Source: Ideonella_A intermedia_A (GTDB lineage: Bacteria > Pseudomonadota > Gammaproteobacteria > Burkholderiales > Burkholderiaceae_C). From it: a stretch of DNA of 64,000 nt. The stretch is taken from positions 62,001 to 126,000 of the forward strand of contig CALRPU020000007.1 in the NCBI GenBank assembly GCA_943370175.1, in the 5' to 3' direction. A model generated the notes under the pieces. It was not told the origin of the DNA and ran no database searches. It saw only the letters and a list, made by a program, of their open reading frames with translations. The translations under genes and the position numbers were made by a program. Shown piece after piece: positions 16,932-26,405 of the stretch (position 1 is its first letter; each line of letters starts with the position of its first letter).

Positions 16932-16971
16932 CCGGGTGACCCGCCCCCCCTCGCCTCCTTCACGCCTCCCC

Positions 16972-17283
16972 ATGAGCCAGCCGCTGAGTTCCGACGCCCG
17001 ACGCAACCTGATGGCCACCGTGCCGCACTGGGCACTCGACCCGGTGCGCGACGCGATCCACCGCCGCTTCGCATTCGAGGACTTCAGCGCCGCCTTCGCC
17101 TTCATGACTCAGGTGGCGCTGGTGGCCGAGCGCCACAACCACCACCCCGAGTGGAGCAATGTCTACGACCGGGTCGACATCACGCTGACCACGCACGACG
17201 CGGGCGGCCTGACCGGCAACGACATCGTGCTGGCCCAGCACATCGACCGCCTCTACGCCCGCACGGCGGCGGCCGCACACTGA
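16972..17283 (+). CDS. phhB: pterin-4-alpha-carbinolamine dehydratase
   Basis: Regenerates the tetrahydrobiopterin cofactor of phenylalanine hydroxylase and removes 4a-hydroxy-pterin. At 103 aa it has the normal family length. The catalytic histidine motif ERHNHHPEWSNVYDRVDITLTTHDAGGLTGNDI is intact. The placement directly before phhA, 22 bp apart on the same strand, fits the coupled function. The start at 16972 gives MSQPLSSDARR; an in-frame ATG at 16936 would add an unconserved Pro-rich stretch. Confidence 0.95.
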   Translation: MSQPLSSDARRNLMATVPHWALDPVRDAIHRRFAFEDFSAAFAFMTQVALVAERHNHHPEWSNVYDRVDITLTTHDAGGLTGNDIVLAQHIDRLYARTAAAAH

Positions 17284-17305
17284 AGCCCACCGCCCGGCCC
17301 CGCCC

Positions 17306-18151
17306 ATGAGCGCCCACCCCACCGACGCGCCCCGCGCGGACTGGACCATCGACCAGGGCTGGGCCGACTACACCCCGGCCGAGCACGCGGTGTGGCGCAC
17401 CTTGTTCGAGCGCCAGACCCGCCTGTTGCCCGGTCGGGCCTGCGACGAGTTCGTGGCCGGCATGCAAGCGCTGCCCATCGCCGCCGACCAGATCCCGAAT
17501 TTCGACGCGCTCAGCGAGGTGCTGATGAGGCGCACCGGCTGGCAGGTGGTGGCCGTGCCGGGGCTCGTGCCCGACGAGGTGTTCTTCGACCACCTCGCGC
17601 ACCGGCGCTTCCCGGCCGGCCACTTCATCCGGCGGCCACACGAACTGGACTACCTGGAAGAGCCCGACGTCTTCCACGACGTCTTTGGCCACGTCCCCAT
17701 GCTGATGAACCCGGCGCTCGCCGATTACATCCAGGCCTATGGCGAAGGTGGCCTGCGGGCGCAGCGCCTGGGCCAGCTGGACAAACTGGCGAGGGTCTAC
17801 TGGTACACGGTCGAGTTCGGCCTGGTGCAGCAGCGCGACGGGCTGCGACTGTACGGCGCGGGCATTGCTTCGTCGTACACCGAGAGCGTGTTCGCGCTGG
17901 ACGACGCGTCGCCGCACCGCATCGCGTTCGACCTGGACCGCGTCATGCGCACCCGCTACCGCATCGACGACTTCCAGGAGTGCTACTTCGTGCTGCGCGA
18001 CCTGCCGCAGCTGCTGGAGCTGGCGCAGATCGACTTCGGGCCGGTCTACGAACGGCTGCAGGGCGCCAGCGAGCACGCGCCCGGCGACGTGCTGCCGGCC
18101 GACCGCCTGCTGCACCGCGGCTCGGGCCGGTACCACACCGGGCGGCGCTGA
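17306..18151 (+). CDS. phhA: phenylalanine 4-monooxygenase
   Basis: Pterin- and iron-dependent conversion of phenylalanine to tyrosine. The 281-aa bacterial-type enzyme lacks the N-terminal regulatory domain of animal homologues. The two Fe-binding His lie in EEPDVFHDVFGHVPML and the Glu ligand in YWYTVEFGLV. FIRRPHELDYLEEPD is highly conserved. Together with phhB and hpd it forms a phenylalanine-to-homogentisate route; homogentisate dioxygenase is not in the window. Confidence 0.96.
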   Translation: MSAHPTDAPRADWTIDQGWADYTPAEHAVWRTLFERQTRLLPGRACDEFVAGMQALPIAADQIPNFDALSEVLMRRTGWQVVAVPGLVPDEVFFDHLAHRRFPAGHFIRRPHELDYLEEPDVFHDVFGHVPMLMNPALADYIQAYGEGGLRAQRLGQLDKLARVYWYTVEFGLVQQRDGLRLYGAGIASSYTESVFALDDASPHRIAFDLDRVMRTRYRIDDFQECYFVLRDLPQLLELAQIDFGPVYERLQGASEHAPGDVLPADRLLHRGSGRYHTGRR

Positions 18152-18244
18152 GGCGGGCGCCCCGCCCCGCAACCCAGCCGGCGCGGCGCTTGGCACGCCA
18201 GCCGGCACGGCACGCGGCGCGCAGCCCGGCCCGGCGCCCAAGAA

Positions 18245-20023
18245 TCAGTGCGTCGCCACGCACGCCGCCTGGGCCGGGTCCAGCGACTGCGCCGCACCCA
18301 GCATCGCGCGGGCCAGTTCTTCCTCGCCGACAAACACTTCGGTCGCACCGGCCTGCCGCAGCAGCGCCGCTTCCTCTTCGTTCGGCGCCCGCACGACGAT
18401 GCGGATTGCCGGATTCAGGGTGCGCGCGGTGTCGATCATCGCGCGCACGCCCGGCGTGTCGGGCGTGGCGATGACCAACAGACGGGCCGTGGCGATGTGA
18501 GCCTGGATCAGCACCGCCGGGTCGCTGGCGTCCCCGCACACCGCCACCAGGCCGTCGGCCCGAAGTGCCTCGACCCGGTCACGGTTCTGCTCGGCCACCA
18601 CCAGTGGCGTGCCGGCCTGCGACAGGGCCGCGGCGATGCGGCGTCCCACACGGCCGTGGCCCACCAGCACCACCTGGCGTGACAGGAACTTCTCGTCGGT
18701 CGACATCGGCAGTTCGGCCAGCGGGTCGTCGCGCGCCTCCAGCCGCCGCGCGAAGGCGGAGTGCGCCAGCGCGAACCGACGGGCCGGCTCGATCAGCGAG
18801 AACAGCAACGGGTTGATCGCAATCGACAACAAGGCGCCGGCGACGATCAGGCTCTGGCCTTCCGGCGGCAGCAGCTTCAGGGACACGCCGAGCGCGGCCA
18901 GGATGAACGAAAACTCGCCGATCTGGGCCAGGCTGGCGGCCACGGTCAGCGCGGTGTTCAGCGGGTAGCGGAACATCAGCACCAGGCCCGCGGCGGCCAG
19001 CGCCTTGCCGGCCACGATGATGGCCACGACCGCCATCACCTGGCCCGGCCGGTCCAGCAGCACGCGGGGGTCGAAGAGCATGCCCACCGACACGAAGAAG
19101 ATCACCGCAAAGGCGTCGCGCAGCGGCAGGGATTCGTTGGCGGCGCGTTGGCTGAACTCGCTTTCGCGCAGCACCATGCCGGCAAAGAACGCCCCGAGCG
19201 CAAACGACACGCCAAACAACGCCGCCGACCCGAAGGCGATGGTGACCGCGGCCGCCACGACGCACAGCGTGAACAGCTCGCGCGAGCCGGTTCGGGCCAC
19301 CTGCCACAGCACCCAGGGGAACAGCCGGCGCCCGACCACCATCATCAAGGCCACAAATGCCGACACCGCCAGCAGCGTGCGGCCCACCCCCCAGGCGATG
19401 GCGCCCCAATCGGTGGCGGTGGCGGTGGCGGTGGCGGTGGCGGTGGCGGTGGCGACGGTGCCGGTCGCACCGGTCGTGCCGGCCGCTCCGGTGCCACCCA
19501 TCAACCCGGAGAGTGCCGGCAGCAAGACCAGCACCAGCACCATGGCCAGATCCTCCACCACCAGCCAGCCCACCGCGATGCGTCCGTTCATCGACGCCAG
19601 CACGCCCTGGCGTTCCAGGGCCTTCAGCAGCACCACGGTGCTGGCCACCGACAAGGCCAAGCCGAAGACCAGCGCCGCGCCCGGCGCCCAACCCCACCAC
19701 CAGGCCACCGCGGCGCCCAGCCCGGTGGCCACGGCCATCTGCACCACGGCGCCGGGCACGGCGATGCGCCGCACCGCGGCGAGGTCGCTGAAGGAGAAGT
19801 GCAGGCCCACGCCGAACATCAACAACATCACGCCGATTTCGGCCAGCTGGCTTGCGATGGCGATGTCGGCCACGTACCCGGGCGTGGCGGGCCCGATGGC
19901 GATGCCCGCGGCGAGGTAGCCCACCAGGGCCGGCAGGCGCAGCCGCACCGCCACAAACCCCAGCACCAGCGCCAGCCCCAGGGCCGCGGCCACGGTGGTG
20001 ATCAGCGACACCGAGTGGTCCAT
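18245..20023 (-). CDS. CPA2-family K+/H+ antiporter with TrkA-N domain (YbaL/KefB-like)
   Basis: A 592-aa inner-membrane cation:proton antiporter. The N-terminal two-thirds contains many membrane segments with the CPA2 pattern, for example GYLAAGIAIGPATPGYV and FFVSVGMLFDPRVL. A C-terminal Rossmann RCK/TrkA-N domain starts at RQVVLVGHGRVGRRIAAALS and contains GDASDPAVL. It is closest in layout to YbaL (RosB), inferred from length and domain order. Between membrane segments, residues about 191-204 form an Ala-Thr repeat encoded by a hexanucleotide tandem repeat, unusual for this family. Confidence 0.87.
   Translation of the reverse strand: MDHSVSLITTVAAALGLALVLGFVAVRLRLPALVGYLAAGIAIGPATPGYVADIAIASQLAEIGVMLLMFGVGLHFSFSDLAAVRRIAVPGAVVQMAVATGLGAAVAWWWGWAPGAALVFGLALSVASTVVLLKALERQGVLASMNGRIAVGWLVVEDLAMVLVLVLLPALSGLMGGTGAAGTTGATGTVATATATATATATATDWGAIAWGVGRTLLAVSAFVALMMVVGRRLFPWVLWQVARTGSRELFTLCVVAAAVTIAFGSAALFGVSFALGAFFAGMVLRESEFSQRAANESLPLRDAFAVIFFVSVGMLFDPRVLLDRPGQVMAVVAIIVAGKALAAAGLVLMFRYPLNTALTVAASLAQIGEFSFILAALGVSLKLLPPEGQSLIVAGALLSIAINPLLFSLIEPARRFALAHSAFARRLEARDDPLAELPMSTDEKFLSRQVVLVGHGRVGRRIAAALSQAGTPLVVAEQNRDRVEALRADGLVAVCGDASDPAVLIQAHIATARLLVIATPDTPGVRAMIDTARTLNPAIRIVVRAPNEEEAALLRQAGATEVFVGEEELARAMLGAAQSLDPAQAACVATH
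19411..19452 (+). repeat. seven tandem copies of CGGTGG inside the antiporter gene
   Basis: Seven perfect 6-bp units (42 bp) encode an (Ala-Thr)7 tract on the minus strand. Because the unit is a multiple of three, slippage would change loop length by two residues without breaking the frame. The neighbouring segment GGTGAAGTTGATGTV is also low-complexity. Confidence 0.9.
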
Positions 20024-20032
20024 GGCCGGGCC

Positions 20033-21805
20033 TCAGCTCGGGTGCTGGCGGCGCAGCGCCATCGCACGGATGGCGCCCAGGGTGCTGCGGCTGGTGCTGA
20101 CCTCGGTGGACAGCTTCAGGTGAATGAGGCTGGGCCGGTCGCTGGCCAGCGCGGCGCGCAGCGCGGGCTCGACGTCGGCGGTGCAGGAGACGGCCTCACC
20201 GGCGTGCCAGCCATAGGCCCGCGCCAGTGCGGCGAAATCGGGGTTGAACAAGTCGCTGCCGCTGACACGGCCCGGGTACTCGCGTTCCTGGTGCATGCGG
20301 ATGGTGCCGTAGCTGCCGTTGTCCACCACGATGCTGATGAGCTTGCCCGCCTGCCGCCCGGCGCCATAACCCGTGGCCGTGGCCAGCTCCTGCCCCGTCA
20401 TCAGGAAGTCGCCGTCGCCCGCCAGGTTGACCACGGTTCGCCAAGGCTGAAGCAATGACGCCGCCACCGCCGCCGGCACGCCATAGCCCATGGCCCCGGA
20501 GGTCGGCGCCAGCTGGCTGCGGCCATGGTGCTGCAACCCGGGGTAGCGCAGGTAGCGGTGCAGCCAGCCGCTGTAGTTGCCGGCGCCGTTCGTGTAGAGC
20601 GTGTCGGCCGGCACGAGGCGTTGCACGGTGGTCACGACTTCTGCCATGTCCAGCGCCGACACCTCAGCCGCCAGCGGCGTGGGCACCAAGTTGCCAAGGT
20701 AGTCGGCGTGGCAGCCAGCGGTCCAATCGGCCCAAGGCAGGTCCTTGGGCGGGGTGAGGCTGTCCAGCGCCTTGGCCGCGCCCGCCATCGCCGACTGGAT
20801 CAACAGGTCGGCGGCGTAGACCCGGCCCAGCTCCTCCGGCCCGGCGTGGATGTGAATCAGCGACTGCGCCGGGCGCGGCGCGGCCAGCAACTGGTAGCCG
20901 CCGGTGGTCATCTCGCCCAGCCGCGCGCCCACGGCGATCACCAGGTCGGCGCTGCGCACGCGTTCGGCCAGCCGCGGGTTGATGCCGATGCCGACGTCGC
21001 CGGCGTAATTCGGGTGCCGGTTGTCGAACAGGTCCTGGAACCGGAAGGCGCAAGCCACGGGCAGTTGCCAGGTTTCGGCGAAGCGTTGCAAGGCCTGGCA
21101 CGCGGCGGCGTCCCAGCCGCTGCCGCCGGCAATCACCAACGGCCGCTGCGCGGCCAGCAGGCGGCTGCGCACGTCGCGCAGCGCGCCCGGGGCCGGCCAG
21201 GCTTGCGCGGGCTCGGCGCGCGGCAGCACCGGGGCCTGGGTGGGCGTGGTCAGCATGTCTTCGGGCAGCACCAGCACCACCGGGCCAGGACGGCCCTGCA
21301 TCGCGGTGTGGAAGGCGCGGGCCAGGTATTCGGGCAGGCGGTCGGCGTGATGCACCTCGCCCACCCACTTGGCCATGCCCAGCGTGCCGGGGCCGAACAC
21401 CTGCCGGTAATCGAGCTCCTGAAAAGCCTCTCGGTCGCGCTGGTCGCTGGCCACCTGGCCGACCAGCAGCACCATCGGCGTGCTGTCCTGGAAGGCGGTG
21501 TGCAGGCCGATGCTGGCGTTGGTGGCGCCCGGCCCGCGGGTGACCAGGCACACCCCGGGGCGCCCGGTCAGTTTGCCCTGGGCCTCGGCCATGAAGGCGG
21601 CACCGCCCTCTTGCCGGCAGGCGATGAAGCGGATGCGGTCGCGGTGCGCGTGAAAGCCGTCCAGCACCGCCAGGTAGCTTTCGCCCGGCACGCCGAAGCA
21701 GGTGTCGACGCCTTGGGCCACCAAGGCCTCGACCAGCAGGTGCCCGGCCAGACGCGGGGCGGGATGAGCGGTGAGATCGGTGGGTTCAGGGGTGGCGTGG
21801 CTCAT
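20033..21805 (-). CDS. thiamine-pyrophosphate-dependent enzyme, acetolactate-synthase-like
   Basis: A 590-aa three-domain TPP enzyme. The catalytic Glu is in DTCFGVPGESYLAVLDG, the central FAD/NAD-like domain begins near RPLVIAGGSGWDAAA, and the TPP-binding motif is NLAGDGDFLMTGQELATA...DNGSYGTIRMH. It resembles the broad acetolactate synthase/benzoylformate decarboxylase/sulfoacetaldehyde acetyltransferase group, and the substrate cannot be fixed. The housekeeping AHAS normally sits with a small subunit, which is absent here. Its ATG overlaps the MFS stop (ATGA), indicating translational coupling. Confidence 0.82.
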   Translation of the reverse strand: MSHATPEPTDLTAHPAPRLAGHLLVEALVAQGVDTCFGVPGESYLAVLDGFHAHRDRIRFIACRQEGGAAFMAEAQGKLTGRPGVCLVTRGPGATNASIGLHTAFQDSTPMVLLVGQVASDQRDREAFQELDYRQVFGPGTLGMAKWVGEVHHADRLPEYLARAFHTAMQGRPGPVVLVLPEDMLTTPTQAPVLPRAEPAQAWPAPGALRDVRSRLLAAQRPLVIAGGSGWDAAACQALQRFAETWQLPVACAFRFQDLFDNRHPNYAGDVGIGINPRLAERVRSADLVIAVGARLGEMTTGGYQLLAAPRPAQSLIHIHAGPEELGRVYAADLLIQSAMAGAAKALDSLTPPKDLPWADWTAGCHADYLGNLVPTPLAAEVSALDMAEVVTTVQRLVPADTLYTNGAGNYSGWLHRYLRYPGLQHHGRSQLAPTSGAMGYGVPAAVAASLLQPWRTVVNLAGDGDFLMTGQELATATGYGAGRQAGKLISIVVDNGSYGTIRMHQEREYPGRVSGSDLFNPDFAALARAYGWHAGEAVSCTADVEPALRAALASDRPSLIHLKLSTEVSTSRSTLGAIRAMALRRQHPS

Positions 21806-23085
21806 GCGGCCACTTTAACCGCGCCCCCCGCGCGCCCGCGCTGCGCCACCTGGATGCCGACCAGACCGGCCGATGCCACGCCCAGCAGCAAGGTCGCCGC
21901 GGCGCCGTGGAACACCAGGGACGCCGCGCCCCGGTCCAGAAGCGCCCCAAACACCGGCGCGGCCACCGCAAAGCCCAGGTCCAGGCCCGAGTACACCGTG
22001 CCGTACACCCGCCCGGTCGCCCCGGGGGGCGCGGCGCGCTTGATCAGCATGTCGCGCGAGGGCCCGGCCAGGCCGGTGCCCAGGCCGGCCAACGCGGCCA
22101 GCGCCGCCGACGCCAGCCCAGGCACCACGCCCAGGCCGACCAGCATCAGCAAGCTGGCCGACCCGATCATGCACACGGCGATCACCCGCTCCAGCCGCTG
22201 GGCGCTGGCCACCAGAAAACCGCCCACCACCATGCCCAGGGCACCGCACAGCATGTACCCGGTCACCACCAGCGAGGTGGCCGACAAAGGCAGGCCGTAC
22301 AGCTGCTGCAAGGCCGGGCTGGCAAAGCTCTGGATGGCGCTCAGCGCGCAGGTGGTCCAGAAGAAGAAGCTGAAGCACAGCCACACCGATGGCAGCCGCA
22401 GGAAGGCCAAGGGGTGCTCGACGGACGCGGCCACGCCGGGCCGGGCGGCCGATTCATGCGCCCATTGGCCCTGCCGGTCGTCGATGGCGTCGCGCTTCAC
22501 CCACAACACCGCCAGCACCAGCACCGCCCAGGCCCCGGCACCGGCCGCCGCCACCCGCCACGACCCGGTGGCCGCCGTCAGCGTCGCCATGAACACCGGC
22601 GCTGCCGCCCAGCCCAGGTTGCCCGTGATGCCGTGCACCGAGAACGCGTGCCCGAGGCGCGGCTGCGACACGCGCTTGTTGAGGATCGTGAAGTCCACCG
22701 GGTGGAACGGCGAGTTGCCCAGGCCGGCCAGCCCCGCGGCCAGCATCAGGCCGCTGTAGCCCTGCGCGGTGGCGGCGGCCAGCGCCGCCAGCACGAAGCA
22801 GCCCAAGGCCGCGAACAGCACCGGCCGAGCGCCGACACGGTCGACCAGAAAGCCCGCCAGCGCCTGCCCGACCCCCGAGATCACGAAGAAGGTGCTGACC
22901 AGCAGCCCCAGCTCCGCATAGCTGAAGCCGAAGTCACGAATGAACAGCGGAAACAGCGGCGGCAGCAGCATGTGGAAAAAGTGCGAGGTGCCGTGGGCCA
23001 GGCCGATCAGGCCGATGGTGCGGGCGTCCTGGCGCAGTGGCACGGCGGTGGCGGCGGTGGCGCTGGCAGGGGCAGTGGTGGGCAT
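21802..23085 (-). CDS. MFS transporter
   Basis: A 427-aa inner-membrane major facilitator with about twelve hydrophobic helices. The first-half motif is seen as GFLVDRVGARPVLFAALG after TM2, and the second half contains GTGLAGPSRDMLIKRAAP. GNSPFHPVDFTILNKRV resembles the branch that includes FsrR/fosmidomycin-type exporters. It is the first gene of the MFS-TPP enzyme pair and is divergent from an AraC regulator. The ATG at 23085 was preferred because the upstream in-frame start at 23169 adds a non-hydrophobic, unconserved 28 residues. Confidence 0.85.
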   Translation of the reverse strand: MPTTAPASATAATAVPLRQDARTIGLIGLAHGTSHFFHMLLPPLFPLFIRDFGFSYAELGLLVSTFFVISGVGQALAGFLVDRVGARPVLFAALGCFVLAALAAATAQGYSGLMLAAGLAGLGNSPFHPVDFTILNKRVSQPRLGHAFSVHGITGNLGWAAAPVFMATLTAATGSWRVAAAGAGAWAVLVLAVLWVKRDAIDDRQGQWAHESAARPGVAASVEHPLAFLRLPSVWLCFSFFFWTTCALSAIQSFASPALQQLYGLPLSATSLVVTGYMLCGALGMVVGGFLVASAQRLERVIAVCMIGSASLLMLVGLGVVPGLASAALAALAGLGTGLAGPSRDMLIKRAAPPGATGRVYGTVYSGLDLGFAVAAPVFGALLDRGAASLVFHGAAATLLLGVASAGLVGIQVAQRGRAGGAVKVAA

Positions 23086-23183
23086 GGCAAGGGCAGGCCG
23101 CGAGGCTTTGGTGGCGCAGGTCCACACTCTAGGCCGAGCCCCTTCGACGCGGTGGCGACAGTCCGTCAATTACTATCGAGAAC

Positions 23184-24101
23184 ATGCCAAGCACGCGCGC
23201 CCTGCCCCGCCGCCCTGTCGCCACTGCGCCGCGGTCCGACAACGCCCCGCCGGCGGCGGCGTCCCATGTGCTGCCGCCCGGCGTGCGCAGCAGCGTGCCG
23301 CCGGTCGATCCGCTGCGCTTCGCGCCCAGCGCCCAGCGCCCGGTGCGCGCCAAGTTCCGCAAGCTGGACGCCGACACCGCGATCCAGCCGCACAGCCACG
23401 CCTGGGCGCAGGTGGCGCTGTCGGCCACCGGCGTCATCCGGACCACCGCCGGGCGCAGCACCTACCTGGTGCCGCCGTCGCGGGCGCTGTGGATTCCGCC
23501 CGGCGTGGAGCACGTGGTCAACGTGGTGGAAACCGCCGAACTGCGCACGCTCTACATCCACCAGTCCGCCGACCGGCTGGGGCCGGACGTGCCCGAAGTC
23601 GACCAGGCCGCCTGGCGCGAATGCCGGGTGCTGGAGGTGTCCAACCTGCTGCGCGAACTGGTGCCGCTGCTGCCCAGCCAGCCCGACCCCGGCCCGCCCA
23701 CCGACCGCGAGCGCCACGTCAGCGCGCTGATCCTGGACGAACTGCGGCGCGCGCGGCCGGTGCGCCTGGGCGTCGACCTGCCCACCGACAAGCGCCTGCG
23801 CAGCCTGTGCGAGGCGGTGCTGGACGACCCCGGCCACCTGGGCACGCTGGACGACCTGGCCGCCCACGCCGGCGCCAGCGCGCGCACGGTGGCTCGCCTG
23901 TTCCGCAGCGAGTTGGGCACAACCTTCGTGCAGTGGCGCCAGCAGGTGATGCTGGCGAAGGCGCTGACGCTGGCGGCGCGCGGCCGGCCGATGGGGGCCA
24001 TCGCGGCCGAGCTCGGCTATGCCAATGCCAGCGCGTTTTCGGCGATGGTCACGCGGTCGGTCGGGATGCCGCCCAGCCGCTTCTTCGGTCAACAGGCTTG
24101 A
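23184..24101 (+). CDS. AraC-family transcriptional regulator
   Basis: A 305-aa regulator with an N-terminal cupin-like sensor region (QPHSHAWAQVALSATGVIRTTAG and RALWIPPGVEHVV) and a C-terminal double HTH (TLDDLAAHAGASARTVARLFRSELGTTFVQWRQQ and IAAELGYANASAFSAMVTRSVGMPPSRFF). It is divergent from the MFS-TPP enzyme operon with 98 bp between starts and probably controls it. The inducer is unknown. Confidence 0.9.
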   Translation: MPSTRALPRRPVATAPRSDNAPPAAASHVLPPGVRSSVPPVDPLRFAPSAQRPVRAKFRKLDADTAIQPHSHAWAQVALSATGVIRTTAGRSTYLVPPSRALWIPPGVEHVVNVVETAELRTLYIHQSADRLGPDVPEVDQAAWRECRVLEVSNLLRELVPLLPSQPDPGPPTDRERHVSALILDELRRARPVRLGVDLPTDKRLRSLCEAVLDDPGHLGTLDDLAAHAGASARTVARLFRSELGTTFVQWRQQVMLAKALTLAARGRPMGAIAAELGYANASAFSAMVTRSVGMPPSRFFGQQA

Positions 24102-24234
24102 GCATGGCCATGCGGCCCGCGCGCCCACGCGGCCGTTCGGCCTGGGCTACGATCCCGGCCCCGCTCCTGCTCCCCGTTTCCATGCTGCGCTTGCTTTGCT
24201 GCGCCGCCCCCGTCCTCCTTCGAACGAGTTCGCC

Positions 24235-25341
24235 ATGAGCCAAGTGCTGTTCGACTACACCCAGCAAGACGCCAGCGGCGCCAGCTGCGTGGCCCACGCC
24301 TGGGCCAAGACCCCGGTGCCCCTGACCCCCGGCCAGCGCGCGGAGCAGAAGGCCCACGCCAAGGCCCTGCTGGCGCAGCACAACGCCGTGCTGGTCGCGC
24401 ACTACTACGTCGACGGCGACCTGCAGGACCTGGCCCTGGAGACCGGCGGCTGCGTGGCCGATTCGCTGGAGATGGCGCGTTTTGGCCGCGACCACCCGGG
24501 CCAGACGCTGGTGGTCGCCGGCGTGCGGTTCATGGGCGAAAGCGCCAAGATCCTCAGCCCGGAAAAACGCGTGCTGATGCCCGACCTGGACGCCACCTGC
24601 TCGCTCGACCTGGGCTGCCCGCCCGACCAGTTCAGCGCCTTCTGCGACGCCCACCCCGACCGCACCGTGGTGGTCTATGCCAACACCAGCGCGGCGGTCA
24701 AGGCGCGCGCCGACTGGATGGTCACCAGCAGCTGCGCGTTGGCCATCGTCCAACACCTGAAGGACCAGGGCCAGAAGATCCTGTGGGCGCCAGACCGCCA
24801 CCTCGGCCGTTACGTGCAGCAGGCCACCGGCGCGGACATGCTGCTGTGGAACGGCGCGTGCATCGTCCACGACGAGTTCAAGGGCGTCGAGCTGGAACTG
24901 CTGCGCGCCGAACACCCCGGCGCCAAGGTGCTGGTGCACCCCGAATCGCCCGACAGCGTGGTGCGCCAGGCCGACGTGGTGGGGTCGACCACCCAACTGC
25001 TGGACGCGGTGCGCCTGCTGGACGCGCCCGCCTTCATCGTGGCGACCGACAACGGCCTGATGCACCGCATGCGTCAACTCGCGCCGGGCAAGACGCTGAT
25101 TGAAGCGCCCACCGCCGGCAACAGCGCCACCTGCAAAAGCTGCGCGCACTGCCCGTGGATGGCCATGAACGCCCTGCAAGGCGTGATCGACTGCCTGGCC
25201 CATGGCCGCGGCGAGATCACGGTGGACGAGCCGGTGCGCGCCCAGGCGCTCGGCTGCATCGACCGCATGCTCGACTTCGTGCGCCGCAACCCCTCGGCCA
25301 CGAAGCCCGCGGGCCTGGTGCCGAACATCGGCGCCGCCTGA
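24235..25341 (+). CDS. nadA: quinolinate synthase
   Basis: Condenses iminoaspartate with dihydroxyacetone phosphate to quinolinate in de novo NAD synthesis. The 368-aa product contains HNAVLVAHYYVDGDLQDLA, the Cys motifs ATCSLDLGCP and NGACIVHDEF, and the C-terminal TAGNSATCKSCAHCPWMAMN, which together provide the three ligands of the 4Fe-4S cluster. KILWAPDRHLGRYV is also typical. The ATG at 24235 follows GAACGAG; a longer frame from 24019 overlaps the end of the AraC gene and is unconserved. nadC follows after 33 bp. Confidence 0.96.
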   Translation: MSQVLFDYTQQDASGASCVAHAWAKTPVPLTPGQRAEQKAHAKALLAQHNAVLVAHYYVDGDLQDLALETGGCVADSLEMARFGRDHPGQTLVVAGVRFMGESAKILSPEKRVLMPDLDATCSLDLGCPPDQFSAFCDAHPDRTVVVYANTSAAVKARADWMVTSSCALAIVQHLKDQGQKILWAPDRHLGRYVQQATGADMLLWNGACIVHDEFKGVELELLRAEHPGAKVLVHPESPDSVVRQADVVGSTTQLLDAVRLLDAPAFIVATDNGLMHRMRQLAPGKTLIEAPTAGNSATCKSCAHCPWMAMNALQGVIDCLAHGRGEITVDEPVRAQALGCIDRMLDFVRRNPSATKPAGLVPNIGAA

Positions 25342-25374
25342 TCCCGCGCCCCCACCCTCCCCTCGACCCGCCCC

Positions 25375-26244
25375 ATGTTCGACTTCAACGAATCCCTGGA
25401 CCAGGCCCGCGCGCGCAACATCCGCGACGCCCTGACCGAAGACATCGGCCGGCGCGACTGGACCGCCGAGCTGGTGCCGGCGGACCAGCGGGTGCAGGCG
25501 CGCGTGCTGGTGCGCGAAGACGCCGTGCTGTGCGGCCAGGCCTGGTTTGACGGCTGCCTGATGGCGCTCGACCCCACGGCCCGCGTGGACTGGCAGCACG
25601 CCGAAGGCGCCGCCATGGCCGCCAATGACACCGTTTGCGTGATCACCGCCAATGCCCGCGCGCTGTTGTCAGCCGAGCGTCCTTCGCTCAACTTCCTGCA
25701 GCTGCTGTCGGCCACGGCCACACTGACGCGGCGCCACGTCGACGCCATCGTCGGCGCCTCGCCCAACCCCCGCGGCTGCGCCATCCTGGACACGCGCAAG
25801 ACCTTGCCCGGCCTGCGCCAGGCGCAGAAGTACGCGGTGCGCGTCGGCGGCGGGCAAAACCAGCGCCTGGCCCTGTGGCACGGCATCCTGATCAAAGAGA
25901 ACCACATCGCCGCCGCCGGCGGCATCCCGCAGGTGCTGCAGCGCGCCGCCGCGTTGCAGTCGGGCGTCGACATCCAGATCGAGGTGGAAACCCTCGACCA
26001 ACTGCGTGAAGCGCTCTCCTGCGGCGCCACCAGCGTGCTGCTCGACAACTTCGACCTCGCCCGCATGCGTGAGGCGGTGGCCGTGAACGCGGGTCGCGCA
26101 CTGCTGGAGGTGTCTGGCAGCGTGCAGCTGGACCAGGTGCGCGACATCGCCGCCACCGGCGTCGACCGCATCTCCATCGGCCGGCTGACCAAAGACGTGA
26201 AGGCCTGCGACTACTCGATGCGGGTGACCGAGCGGCTGGGCTGA
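25375..26244 (+). CDS. nadC: nicotinate-nucleotide pyrophosphorylase (carboxylating)
   Basis: Quinolinate plus PRPP to nicotinate mononucleotide. The 289-aa protein shows the QPRTase core CAILDTRKTLPGLRQAQKYAVRVGGGQNQRL and LWHGILIKENHIAAAGG, with substrate-binding Arg, Lys and His residues, and the C-terminal barrel strands VLLDNFDLARM and VDRISIGRLTKDV. It forms an operon with nadA; nadB is not in the window. Confidence 0.96.
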   Translation: MFDFNESLDQARARNIRDALTEDIGRRDWTAELVPADQRVQARVLVREDAVLCGQAWFDGCLMALDPTARVDWQHAEGAAMAANDTVCVITANARALLSAERPSLNFLQLLSATATLTRRHVDAIVGASPNPRGCAILDTRKTLPGLRQAQKYAVRVGGGQNQRLALWHGILIKENHIAAAGGIPQVLQRAAALQSGVDIQIEVETLDQLREALSCGATSVLLDNFDLARMREAVAVNAGRALLEVSGSVQLDQVRDIAATGVDRISIGRLTKDVKACDYSMRVTERLG

Positions 26245-26405
26245 ACGCGTCGCCGTGGCGTGGCAGGACCAACGTGGTTTGCCCCACGACATGACCCGAG
26301 CCGAAGGCCCGAAGTGAGGGGGCAAACGGGGCTGATTTCGGGCCTTGCGGCCGCCGGGCACGGCGGACACTGTCCCCTGGTCCAGCCCCCCGCAGGAAGC
26401 CCCGA

